Assembly: GCA_945886995.1 (NCBI GenBank)
Contig: CAMCZJ010000042.1
Span: 1 to 17,259, forward strand
Source: Asaia bogorensis
GTDB lineage: Bacteria; Pseudomonadota; Alphaproteobacteria; Acetobacterales; Acetobacteraceae
Length of the DNA: 17,259 nucleotides
Direction of reading: 5' to 3'
The translations under genes and the position numbers were made by a program. This document shows positions 6,838 through 13,923 of this stretch, piece after piece (the first letter of the stretch is position 1; every line of letters starts with the position of its first letter). A model generated the notes under the pieces. That model was not told where the DNA came from. It made no database searches and saw only the letters and a list, made by a program, of their open reading frames with translations.

Positions 6838-8489
6838 TTCACAATCGCAACCCTGAGTGCATTCGTGGTCCCTGGTGTGCCAAAGGGCACGCCCGCCGTC
6901 ACCACAACCTCATCCCCGCTTTTGGCGAAGCCTTCATGCTGCGCGGCGCGTGTGGCCCGCGCTACCATTTCTGTCATGGAATGGATTTCATTCACTTCCA
7001 GCGGATGCACCCCCCAAATAAGCGCCATGCGCCGCGCCGCCGCAGGGTTGCTGGTCAGCCCCAGGATCGGGCAATGCGGCCGCTCTCGCGCAACCCGCAA
7101 CGTGGTTGAACCGGTTGAACTGAAGGTCGCGATCACCTCGGCCTCGATCGTCTCGGCCACTTGGCGCGCGGCGGTCGCGATGGCGCCGGCGCTGGAATGT
7201 TCGGGCGGCGGGCGCGCGGCATCGGTCAGGCGGCGCCAATCCGGGTCTTGTTCCACGCGCGCCACAATGCGGTCCATCATATTCACCGCTTCATAGGGGT
7301 ATTGCCCGGCAGCGGTCTCGGCTGAGAGCATCACCGCATCCGCGCCATCAAAAACGGCGGTGCCGACATCGGAAACCTCGGCCCGCGTTGGGCTTGGTGC
7401 GGTGATCATGCTCTCCAGCATTTGTGTCGCCACAACAACAGGTTTGCCGAGCGCGCGGGCGGCGCGCACGATGCGTTTTTGCGCAAGCGGCACTTCTTCG
7501 GGCGGCAATTCGACACCCAAATCACCGCGCGCCACCATGACGCAATCGGTCAGCGCCATGATGGCGTCCAGGTTTTCAAGCGCCTGCGGCTTTTCGAGCT
7601 TCACCATGATCCAGGCGCGCCCGGCGGCGATTTCCTTGGCCTCCGCCACATCTTCCGGGCGCTGCACGAAGGACAGGCCGATATACTCAACGCCTTGGTC
7701 GAGTACGAAGGCGAGGTCCGCACGGTCCTTTTCCGTCAGCGCCGGGATGGGCAGCGCCACATCGGGCACATTCACGCCCTTGCGGTCCGAAAGCGGGCCG
7801 CCCACCACCACCTGGGTTTCCAGATGATCCGGGCGCTTATGCGTCACGCGCAGCTTTAGCTTGCCATCATCCAGCAATAGCGTGGTGCCAATTTGCGCGG
7901 CGGCGATGATTTCCGGATGCGGCAGATTGACGCGTAGCGCATCGCCAGGTGTGGGGTTGAGGTCAAGCTTGAAGCTCTGACCCGATTGCAACTGCACCCG
8001 CCCGGCCTGGAAGCGCCCAACACGCAGCTTCGGCCCCTGCACATCGGCCAGGATCCCGATGGGCCGCCCCACCTTGGCCTCCACGGCGCGGATGGTCGCA
8101 ATGCGCGCGGCGTGATCCTCATGGCTGCCATGGGAAAAATTAAGCCGGAAGATATCGGCCCCAGCGCGGTGGAGCTTTTCGATCATCTCCGCGCTGCTAC
8201 TGGCGGGGCCAAGGGTTGCGATGATTTTGGTGCGGCGCCGGCGGCGCAGAACGGGGCGGGCCACCATGCGGGGCGCTCCTATGGTTGGTTCAGAATGGGG
8301 TGGGGTGGGCGCCAGATCAGGCCGCAGGCTTTCCGGCGGTAAGTTGAGCGCCTTGGAAAGCTCCGCCACCCGGTCCTCCGGGATGCGCTTCCATTGGGAA
8401 ACAGCAGCGGTGGAAATGCCCAAGGTGGCGGCGATCTGCTTCACAGTGCCGCGTCGGGCGAGGAGGGCTTCAAGGTTCGGATCACGCAT
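6834..8489 (-). CDS. pyk: Pyruvate kinase with N-terminal HTH DNA-binding domain
   Basis: Converts phosphoenolpyruvate and ADP to pyruvate and ATP. The reading frame has 551 residues. Residues 75-551 (477 aa) are a complete bacterial pyruvate kinase: FRLNFSHG with Arg115, catalytic Lys297 and metal ligand Glu299 in MVKLEKP, Asp323 in ARGDLGVE, Thr355 in VATQMLESM, the MLSAETAAG segment, and a C-terminal allosteric domain ending in TTNALRVAIVK. Ahead of it residues about 13-58 form a Cro/YdaS-like helix-turn-helix: TVKQIAATLG, turn, ISTAAVSQWKR, then IPEDRVAELSKALNLPPESLRPDL. A proline-rich linker (59-74) joins the two with no stop or frame change. Met75 (8267) has its own strong ribosome-binding site, so a short isoform is possible. 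It follows glycerate kinase by 65 bp and overlaps the transporter gene by 4 bp. The family is certain; DNA binding is inferred. Confidence 0.95.
   Translation of the reverse strand: MRDPNLEALLARRGTVKQIAATLGISTAAVSQWKRIPEDRVAELSKALNLPPESLRPDLAPTPPHSEPTIGAPRMVARPVLRRRRRTKIIATLGPASSSAEMIEKLHRAGADIFRLNFSHGSHEDHAARIATIRAVEAKVGRPIGILADVQGPKLRVGRFQAGRVQLQSGQSFKLDLNPTPGDALRVNLPHPEIIAAAQIGTTLLLDDGKLKLRVTHKRPDHLETQVVVGGPLSDRKGVNVPDVALPIPALTEKDRADLAFVLDQGVEYIGLSFVQRPEDVAEAKEIAAGRAWIMVKLEKPQALENLDAIMALTDCVMVARGDLGVELPPEEVPLAQKRIVRAARALGKPVVVATQMLESMITAPSPTRAEVSDVGTAVFDGADAVMLSAETAAGQYPYEAVNMMDRIVARVEQDPDWRRLTDAARPPPEHSSAGAIATAARQVAETIEAEVIATFSSTGSTTLRVARERPHCPILGLTSNPAAARRMALIWGVHPLEVNEIHSMTEMVARATRAAQHEGFAKSGDEVVVTAGVPFGTPGTTNALRVAIVK
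8276..8280 (-). promoter_or_regulatory. Internal ribosome-binding site before Met75 of pyruvate kinase
   Basis: On the reverse strand AGGAG lies 8 nt before the in-frame ATG at 8267, exactly where the classical pyruvate kinase sequence begins (MVARPVLRRRRRTKIIATLG). The site is better than anything in front of the ATG at 8489, so a kinase-only product of 477 residues may be made as well as, or instead of, the fusion. Confidence 0.55.
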
Positions 8490-8503
8490 GGCGGTATCTT
8501 AGC

Positions 8504-8513
8504 AAAATTAAGT
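8504..8513. promoter_or_regulatory. Candidate operator half-site
   Basis: AAAATTAAGT on the forward strand, 14 bp upstream of the pyruvate kinase start. The same ten bases occur on the reverse strand within the near-palindrome at 8539-8560. A second TTAA overlaps its end (TTAAGTTAA). Confidence 0.4.
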
Positions 8514-8538
8514 TAAAGCGCCACCCAAAACCTATGCT

Positions 8539-8560
8539 ACTTAATTTTTAAAAGTTAAGT
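8539..8560. promoter_or_regulatory. AT-rich 22-bp near-palindrome, candidate operator of the pyk operon
   Basis: Two 11-base arms are complementary at 10 of 11 positions. The outer arms are ACTTAA and TTAAGT, the centre is TTTTAAAA, and TTAA occurs three times with 7-bp periodicity. It stands out in a GC-rich region, overlaps the glycerate kinase stop codon (8555-8557), and is centred about 60 bp upstream of the pyruvate kinase ATG. A dimeric HTH protein is the natural reader of such a site, and the gene it precedes encodes one. Binding is inferred. Confidence 0.5.
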
Positions 8561-9835
8561 GATCAGCAGCGCCCGAAAATCATTCACATTGGTCAGTGTG
8601 GGCCCGGTCAGCACCAAGTCTCCCAGCGTCTGGAACAGGCGATAGGTGTCATGCCCTGCCAGCAGCGAGCGGGGATCAAGCCCAGCGGCGCGGGCGCGGG
8701 CCAAAGTATCCGGGGTGGCGATGGCGCCGGCATTATCCTCTGATCCGTCAATGCCGTCCGTATCGCCCATCAGCGCCCAAATGCCGGGGGTGCCAGCCAA
8801 AGCAAGCGCGCAGCCAAGCAAGCATTCCCCATTCCGCCCGCCACGGCCCGGCTTGGGGCTGCGGATCGTCACCGTCGTCTCACCGCCGGAAAGCAGAATG
8901 GCCGGGCCGGGCAGGGGGTGGCCATGGGTTGCGGCAGAACGGGCTATGCCGGCCAAAGCGGTGCCCAATTCCCGCGCCTCACCCTCCAAAGCATCGCCCA
9001 AAATCAAGGGCGTCAGGCCAAGCCCGCGCGCGGCGGTAGCGGCGGCTTCCAAGGCCATGGCGGGGGTCGCGATGAAGCGATAATCCGGCGAACCCAGGCG
9101 CGGATCGCCGGGCTTCGGGCTTTCCTCCAAACCTGCTTCCAGGTGTGCCATCACAGCTGCCGGTAGCTGCATCCCATAATGCGCCACCAAAGCGCGGGCA
9201 TCGGCGAAGCTGCTGGGGTCCGGCACGGTGGGGCCAGAGGCAATAACACTCGGGTCATCCCCCGGCACATCGGAAATGGCGAGCGTCACCACCCGCGCCG
9301 GATGCGCGGCAGCGGCCAACCGCCCGCCGGAAAAGGCGGATAGATGCCGGCGGATGCAGTTCATTTCGTGGATCGTGGCGCCGGAAGCGAGCAGCGCCTT
9401 GTTCACCGCAATCAGATCCTCAAGCGTCAGCCCCGGCGCCGGCAGCGTGGTCAGCGAAGACCCGCCGCCCGAGACCAGAAACAGCACCAGATCATCGGGC
9501 CCCGCTCCCTGCGCCACCGCCAGCAATTCCGCCGCCGCCTTGGCCCCGGCGGCATCGGGCACAGGGTGGGATGCCTCAAGCACGCGGGTCCGCCGCGTGG
9601 GATAGCCATGGGCATAGCGGGTCACGACCAGCCCCTCGATCGGGGCATCCGGCCAGGCGGCCTCCACCGCCGCTGCCATGACGGCTGCGGATTTCCCCGC
9701 CCCCAGCACAATCACGCGCCCGCGCGGGCGTTCCGGCAAATGCCGCGCCAGCACCTGGCGCGGATCGGCGCTCGCAATGGCGGCGTCGAACACTTGGCGA
9801 AGCGCGGCGCGGGCGGATGCATCGGTAAAGGCCAT
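8555..9835 (-). CDS. gckA: Glycerate 2-kinase (TtuD/GckA type, DUF4147-MOFRL)
   Basis: Phosphorylates D-glycerate to 2-phosphoglycerate in the cytoplasm; older annotations call the family hydroxypyruvate reductase (TtuD). The 426 residues match the family length. The N-terminal DUF4147 domain (about 5-240) contains VIVLGAGKSAAVMA, the LVVTRYAHGYPT segment, LFLVSGGGSSL and VTLAISDVPGDDPSVIASGPT. The C-terminal MOFRL domain (about 310-422) has ILLSGGETTVTI, GRGGRNGECLL, GDTDGIDGSEDNAGA and the terminal GPTLTNVNDFRALLI. The start at 9835 has a GAGGG ribosome-binding site 8 nt upstream. It is the first gene of the leftward unit; the following gene is pyruvate kinase, two steps downstream in metabolism, the same order as ttuD-ttuE in tartrate utilisation. 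A 42-nt hairpin lies directly before its ribosome-binding site. The stop codon falls inside the candidate pyk operator. Confidence 0.92.
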   Translation of the reverse strand: MAFTDASARAALRQVFDAAIASADPRQVLARHLPERPRGRVIVLGAGKSAAVMAAAVEAAWPDAPIEGLVVTRYAHGYPTRRTRVLEASHPVPDAAGAKAAAELLAVAQGAGPDDLVLFLVSGGGSSLTTLPAPGLTLEDLIAVNKALLASGATIHEMNCIRRHLSAFSGGRLAAAAHPARVVTLAISDVPGDDPSVIASGPTVPDPSSFADARALVAHYGMQLPAAVMAHLEAGLEESPKPGDPRLGSPDYRFIATPAMALEAAATAARGLGLTPLILGDALEGEARELGTALAGIARSAATHGHPLPGPAILLSGGETTVTIRSPKPGRGGRNGECLLGCALALAGTPGIWALMGDTDGIDGSEDNAGAIATPDTLARARAAGLDPRSLLAGHDTYRLFQTLGDLVLTGPTLTNVNDFRALLIT

Positions 9836-9851
9836 GGCAGATTCCCTCTTT

Positions 9852-9893
9852 TGTCTCGTGTCCGTGGCGCATCCGCGCCTTGGACATGAGACA
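9852..9893. repeat. Long two-tier hairpin just upstream of glycerate kinase
   Basis: Outer arms of 12 bases (9852-9863 and 9882-9893) pair fully apart from one position, which would be a G-U pair in one strand's RNA. A second perfect 5-bp stem GGCGC/GCGCC (9866-9870 and 9875-9879) closes a 4-base ATCC loop. It ends 16 bp upstream of the glycerate kinase ATG, immediately before its ribosome-binding site, so in the leftward mRNA it would be a leader stem. There is no T-tract on either side, so it is not an intrinsic terminator. As DNA it could be the operator of a dimeric regulator. Confidence 0.65.
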
Positions 9894-9920
9894 CACCTTG
9901 GTTTGATCGCATTCTCCGGA

Positions 9921-9939
9921 GAGCCAAGCGAAGCGGCTC
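9921..9939. repeat. Second inverted repeat in the divergent intergenic region
   Basis: GAGCC (9921-9925) and GGCTC (9935-9939) flank an internal GCGAAGC mini-hairpin, giving a compact stem-loop. It lies between the glycerate kinase leader hairpin and the DUF1244 gene. The 182-bp region 9836-10017 must hold promoters for both directions, but I cannot place a convincing -35/-10 pair. Confidence 0.45.
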
Positions 9940-10006
9940 GGCTTGAAAATGCTCAGACCAGTATGGCGAAGTCGCGCCGAATGGGCCATCTATAGGGTCA
10001 TTGGTC

Positions 10007-10012
10007 AGGAGG
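10007..10012 (+). promoter_or_regulatory. Consensus ribosome-binding site of the DUF1244 gene
   Basis: Perfect AGGAGG, 5 nt before the ATG at 10018. It decides against the upstream in-frame ATG at 9943, whose extra 25 residues do not look like protein of this family. Confidence 0.8.
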
Positions 10013-10017
10013 CCCCG

Positions 10018-10326
10018 ATGCCCGAATTCGACAAAGCAACCCAAACAGAATTGGAAGCCGCCGCCTTCCGCCGGCTGGTGGAACATCTGCGCTCGCGCCA
10101 CGATGTGCAGAACATAGACATGATGAATTTGGCGGGTTTCTGCCGGAATTGCCTGAGCAAATGGTACCGTGCCGCAGCCGAAGACAAAGGCTTGCCGCTG
10201 ACCGACCCCGAAGCGCGGGAGATCATCTACGGCATGCCGTACAAGGAATGGCAGGCGCAGTATCAGCAGGAAGCGAGTGCCGAACAGAAGGCGAAATTCG
10301 CATCCTCAAGCCAGGGGCAACATTGA
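10018..10326 (+). CDS. DUF1244 family protein
   Basis: A 102-residue soluble protein of a conserved alpha/gammaproteobacterial family (DUF1244) of unknown function. The signature is the central MMNLAGFCRNCLSKWYRAAA segment (about residues 40-59), with two cysteines spaced C-x-x-C, followed by LTDPEAREIIYGMPYKEWQAQYQ (about 66-88). The C-x-x-C pair with nearby histidines could bind metal, but no function is proven. The C-terminal tail is polar and probably flexible. Its TGA stop overlaps, by one base, an ATG that could start an extended form of the next gene (TGATG), and the more likely gapR start lies 53 bp further on, so the two genes form one transcription unit. Confidence 0.88.
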   Translation: MPEFDKATQTELEAAAFRRLVEHLRSRHDVQNIDMMNLAGFCRNCLSKWYRAAAEDKGLPLTDPEAREIIYGMPYKEWQAQYQQEASAEQKAKFASSSQGQH

Positions 10327-10379
10327 TGGCCGTCTCCCCTAAAGCTAAAGCCTCTGGCTTGCATACCGAGGAACGCAGA

Positions 10380-10649
10380 ATGGCCAAAGGCCCCAGCACG
10401 CAGGAAACCACCGAAGTCGGCGGCATTGCCGGCGAAAGGCTGCGGTCCATCGTGGAACGCATTGAACGCCTGGAAGAAGAAAAAAAGGCGCTCTCCAGCG
10501 ACATCAAGGATATATTCTCGGAAGCGAAATCGGCGGGCTTCGACGTGAAGGTGCTGCGCGCGGTCATTCGTCTGCGCAAGCAGGAACCGGCAGAAGTGGA
10601 AGAACAGGAAACCCTGCTGGACCTTTATCGCCGCGCACTCGGCATGTAG
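10380..10649 (+). CDS. gapR: GapR-family (DUF2312) nucleoid-associated protein
   Basis: An 89-residue protein matching DUF2312, the family of Caulobacter GapR, which binds AT-rich, overtwisted DNA ahead of polymerases and helps topoisomerases. Diagnostic segments are ERLRSIVERIERLEEEKKAL (about 19-38), DIKDIFSEAKSAGFDVKVLR (about 41-60) and the terminal ETLLDLYRRALG. The first half is a long coiled-coil helix that mediates oligomerisation. The start at 10380 is preferred because GAGGAA lies 6 nt upstream and the length then fits the family. An ATG at 10326, overlapping the DUF1244 stop, would add 18 residues that look unrelated to the family. Co-transcribed with the DUF1244 gene. Confidence 0.92.
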   Translation: MAKGPSTQETTEVGGIAGERLRSIVERIERLEEEKKALSSDIKDIFSEAKSAGFDVKVLRAVIRLRKQEPAEVEEQETLLDLYRRALGM

Positions 10650-10687
10650 CACCAAGGGGTCGCCCCCGTGACCCACAATCTTTGGTG
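10650..10687 (+). repeat. Inverted repeat after gapR, possible weak terminator
   Basis: CACCAA (10650-10655) pairs with TTGGTG (10682-10687), enclosing a second stem GGGTC (10657-10661)/GACCC (10670-10674). It begins at the base after the gapR stop. No T-tract follows directly, so termination would be weak or factor-dependent. The remaining bases to 10757 should hold the promoter of the CheB-CheR kinase gene. Confidence 0.45.
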
Positions 10688-10757
10688 AGGTGAGCGATTT
10701 CGCTATCTCTTTTGGGTTGAGTGTGGGAACGTCTTTTTCTGGCGGGGATAACATTGT

Positions 10758-13700
10758 TTGGATTCTGCTCGACTGATTGCTGCCATTGGTGCCTCAGCGG
10801 GGGGTATTGAAGCGCTTCGCGCCTTGCTCCGTGCTGCTATACCCGGCAGCGGTGTCAGCTATATCGTGCAGATGCATCTTGATCCGTCCCGGGAAAGTTC
10901 CCTTGCGGAAATCCTGGCGCGCGACTCAACGCTGCCGGTGGAAAGCGCGCGGGATGGGCAACCCATCCTGCCAGATCACGTATTGGTCATACCGCCCGGG
11001 GTCACCGCAGGGATTCAGGAAGAACAGATTACCCTGCTGCCGCAGGCGCCAGCGCATCGGGATTTGCACCAGATTGATGGGCTGTTTTCCGCGCTCGCCC
11101 TGGCTGTCAAGGAACGCGCCGTTGGCGTCGTGCTTTCAGGTTTCGGGACGGATGGCACGCTTGGCATCAAGGCCATCAAGGAACATGGCGGCCTGACGAT
11201 TGCTCAAGGAAGTGCGGCTGGCGCAGCTGGCGCGGATGGCGCGCCTGGCTATCCCGATATGCCCGACAGCGCGATCAGCGGCGGCCTGGTGGATCTGGTA
11301 TTGCCAGCCAAGGATATCCCGCCGGCGCTTGCGGCTTATGCCAAGGGTTTTCAGGAGCTGGCGCTGCTCACCTCTGAAAATGGTCGGCAGGCAGAGGATT
11401 CGTCGCGCATCCTGGCGGCGCGCCGTTTGATTTGCGATACGCTGCGGCGCGACCTGGGCCATGATTTTTCCGGCTACAAGGAAAGCAGTTTCCTGCGCCG
11501 CGTGCAGCGCCGGATGCAGGTGCTGAAGATTGGCGATATCACCGAATATGCCGAAAAATTGCGCGGCGACCATGAAGAAGCGCGGCAATTGCTGCGCGAT
11601 CTGCTGATCAATGTGACGGATTTCTTCCGTGATACGGAGGCCTTTACCAGCTTGGCCGAGAAGGTCATTCCTGCCCTGTTCAAGGGAAAGGGGGCGGAAG
11701 ATTCGGTCCGGGTCTGGGTACCGGGCTGTGCCACGGGCGAAGAAGCCTATTCAATCGCAATGCTGCTCAGTGAATATGCGGTTGGTCTGCGTAGCCCGCC
11801 CAGGCTGCAGGTCTTTGCGACCGATATTGATGAAAATGCGCTGCAGATTGCGCGCGCGGGGCATTACACACTCGCGCAACTGGATGCGGTGCCGCCGGAA
11901 CGCCTGGAACGCTTCTTTCAGCGTTCTGGTTCTGGCCGGGTGATCACGCAGGCCATTCGCGATATCTGCACCTTTTCTGTCCATAACCTGCTGCGTGATC
12001 CGCCCTTTTCCCGCTTGGACCTGATTTCCTGCAGAAATTTGCTGATCTATCTTGAAACAGGAACCCAGCGCGAAGTCTTCCCGTTGTTTCACTTCGCGCT
12101 GCGCCCAGGTGGTTTCCTGTTTCTGGGCGGGGCGGAAAGTGCTGGCCAATTCGGCGATTTGTTCCGCCCGGTGGATAAGCAATCCCGCCTTTACCAGCGC
12201 CGTGATCATGCGCCACGCTTGCATCGCTTGCCCATGCCGAACCTGCCATCTGGTTTTCGAATGCTGCCACGTGTCTTGCCGCCCCAGCCTGGTGATCTGG
12301 GCCGCGCCATTCGTTCCAGCGCGGATGCCGCCATTCTTGAACGCTTTGCCCCGGCCCATGTTGTCATCAATCAGGAAGGGGAGATCATTCATTTTTCTGC
12401 CCATACAGGCCGCTTTCTGGAACCCGCTGCGGGCCAGCCCACGCGCAGCCTGCTGGCCCTGGCGCGGCGTGGCTTGCGGCTTGATCTGCGCACGGCCATG
12501 CAGGAAGCCTTGCAGACAAGGCATGTAGTCTCCCGCCACGGGCTTGACCCCGAAGGGGTGGGGCAAGCGGACCGGGTTGGCATTACGGTTGAACCGCTGG
12601 CAGATACAGACCCGGCAGAACCACTTTTCCTGGTAGTATTCCACGAAGTTGATGCGCCCGAAACGGCGCCTGCCCCCGTAGCCGGCACTGCCGAGGCTGC
12701 CGTTGTTGCCGCTGAACGCGAATTGCGTGAAACACGGGAAAGATTGCAGACGCTGATCGAGGAATATGAAACCGCGGTCGAAGAATTGCGTTCAAGCAAC
12801 GAAGAACTTGTCTCAGTGAATGAGGAATTGCAATCCGCCAATGAGGAATTGGAAACCTCCAAGGAGGAACAGCAATCCATCAATGAGGAGTTGCAGACCG
12901 TCAATCAGGAATTGCAGGCCAAGGTCGAAGAACTGGACCGCACCAATTCGGATATGCGCAACCTGTTTGACGCGAGCAGCCCGGCGACGATTATTCTGAC
13001 AAAGGAATTGTGTATTCGTGGCTTTACGCCGGCGGTGAAGGATTTGTTCAACCTATTGCCTTCAGATCGCGGCAGGCCCTTACAGGACATAGCAGGGTTG
13101 CTCGATACGGCACTGTTACTGGCCGATGCACGCGCGGTGCTGGAAGGCAAGAAGCCACCAGAACGGCGCATTTCCAGCCATGACAACGCGGCGCATTATC
13201 TGCTGCGGACACAGGCTTACCTGAATTCCGAAGGCAAGGCGGATGGCGTGCTGCTGACGCTGCTGGATGTCACGCAATTGGTCGAAGCCGTTGAAGCGCA
13301 TGAGCATCAGCGTTTGCTGGTGAATGAATTGAACCACCGCGTACGCAATATGCTCCAGGTTGTGATCGGCCTGACCCGCCAGACCCTGCGTGAAGGCATG
13401 CCGGCTGAGGAATTCGGCAAGCTGCTGATTGGGCGCATGCTATCTCTTTCGCGATCCTATAAGATTATCGCGCAGGAAGATTGGGGCGATGTTTTGTTGC
13501 AGGATCTGGTGAAGCAACAACTCAGCCCGCATCTTTCTGATCCGGAACGCGCCACTGTGGAAGGGCCCGCGATGATCGTCTCACCCGCGGGGGCGGTGGC
13601 GCTTGGGTTGGTGCTGCATGAATTGGCGACGAATGCGGTGAAATACGGCGCGCTTTCAAGCGATTCAGGCAAGGTTGCCGTTGCCTGGGCGATAACTGAG

Positions 13701-13916
13701 CAGGGCGCAGAACGCCGTGTCAGACTGGAATGGCACGAAAGCGGCGGCCCCAGCGTCGAAACGACTGAGCATAAGGGTTTCGGTAGCGGGATGATGAAGG
13801 GGCAGGTGGAACGCGCCCTGAAGGGTAGCCTTGAACTGACTTATGGCGCTGAGGGACTTCTGGCGGTGATGATCCTTCCGCTTGATGCGACGCCCCGCAT
13901 GATATCGGCCGCCTGA
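10758..13916 (+). CDS. CheB-CheR-PAS-HWE histidine kinase fusion protein
   Basis: A 1052-residue soluble signalling protein. CheB methylesterase domain, about 1-190: Ser13 in GASAGG, His40 and Asp132 in GFGTDG form the catalytic triad. CheR methyltransferase, about 215-480: the S-adenosylmethionine loop is VWVPGCATGEEAYSIA, and ISCRNLLIYL follows. Degenerate PAS-like region, about 515-630. Long coiled coil, about 645-732, with repeated NEEL/SANEELETSKEE heptads. PAS domain, about 733-840. Kinase, about 850-1042: His860 in NELNHRVRN, N-box LHELATNAVKYGAL and the HWE mark WHESGGP. No receiver domain and no membrane segment are present. The start must be the rare TTG at 10758: an in-frame stop lies at 10749-10751 and the next ATG falls after the catalytic serine; GGGGA lies about 9 nt upstream. 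Such proteins are linked to methylation-based or stress signalling; no chemoreceptor or receiver gene is nearby, so its partners are unknown. Confidence 0.93.
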   Translation: MDSARLIAAIGASAGGIEALRALLRAAIPGSGVSYIVQMHLDPSRESSLAEILARDSTLPVESARDGQPILPDHVLVIPPGVTAGIQEEQITLLPQAPAHRDLHQIDGLFSALALAVKERAVGVVLSGFGTDGTLGIKAIKEHGGLTIAQGSAAGAAGADGAPGYPDMPDSAISGGLVDLVLPAKDIPPALAAYAKGFQELALLTSENGRQAEDSSRILAARRLICDTLRRDLGHDFSGYKESSFLRRVQRRMQVLKIGDITEYAEKLRGDHEEARQLLRDLLINVTDFFRDTEAFTSLAEKVIPALFKGKGAEDSVRVWVPGCATGEEAYSIAMLLSEYAVGLRSPPRLQVFATDIDENALQIARAGHYTLAQLDAVPPERLERFFQRSGSGRVITQAIRDICTFSVHNLLRDPPFSRLDLISCRNLLIYLETGTQREVFPLFHFALRPGGFLFLGGAESAGQFGDLFRPVDKQSRLYQRRDHAPRLHRLPMPNLPSGFRMLPRVLPPQPGDLGRAIRSSADAAILERFAPAHVVINQEGEIIHFSAHTGRFLEPAAGQPTRSLLALARRGLRLDLRTAMQEALQTRHVVSRHGLDPEGVGQADRVGITVEPLADTDPAEPLFLVVFHEVDAPETAPAPVAGTAEAAVVAAERELRETRERLQTLIEEYETAVEELRSSNEELVSVNEELQSANEELETSKEEQQSINEELQTVNQELQAKVEELDRTNSDMRNLFDASSPATIILTKELCIRGFTPAVKDLFNLLPSDRGRPLQDIAGLLDTALLLADARAVLEGKKPPERRISSHDNAAHYLLRTQAYLNSEGKADGVLLTLLDVTQLVEAVEAHEHQRLLVNELNHRVRNMLQVVIGLTRQTLREGMPAEEFGKLLIGRMLSLSRSYKIIAQEDWGDVLLQDLVKQQLSPHLSDPERATVEGPAMIVSPAGAVALGLVLHELATNAVKYGALSSDSGKVAVAWAITEQGAERRVRLEWHESGGPSVETTEHKGFGSGMMKGQVERALKGSLELTYGAEGLLAVMILPLDATPRMISAA

Positions 13917-13923
13917 GCGACAA

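Noticed and set aside
8504..8560. CtrA box (TTAA-N7-TTAA) in the pyk upstream region
   Set aside because: The TTAA copies are spaced by 3, 10 or 1 bases, not 7, so the canonical CtrA site is not formed.
9836..10017. tRNA, small RNA gene or known riboswitch in the divergent intergenic region
   Set aside because: The hairpins do not form a cloverleaf and show no T-loop or known aptamer core. Reported only as inverted repeats.
10728..10757. GGAAC element upstream of the HWE kinase as a general-stress (EcfG) promoter
   Set aside because: GGAAC is present in GGGAACG, but no CGTT-like -10 lies at 16-18 bp, so the match is only half a promoter.
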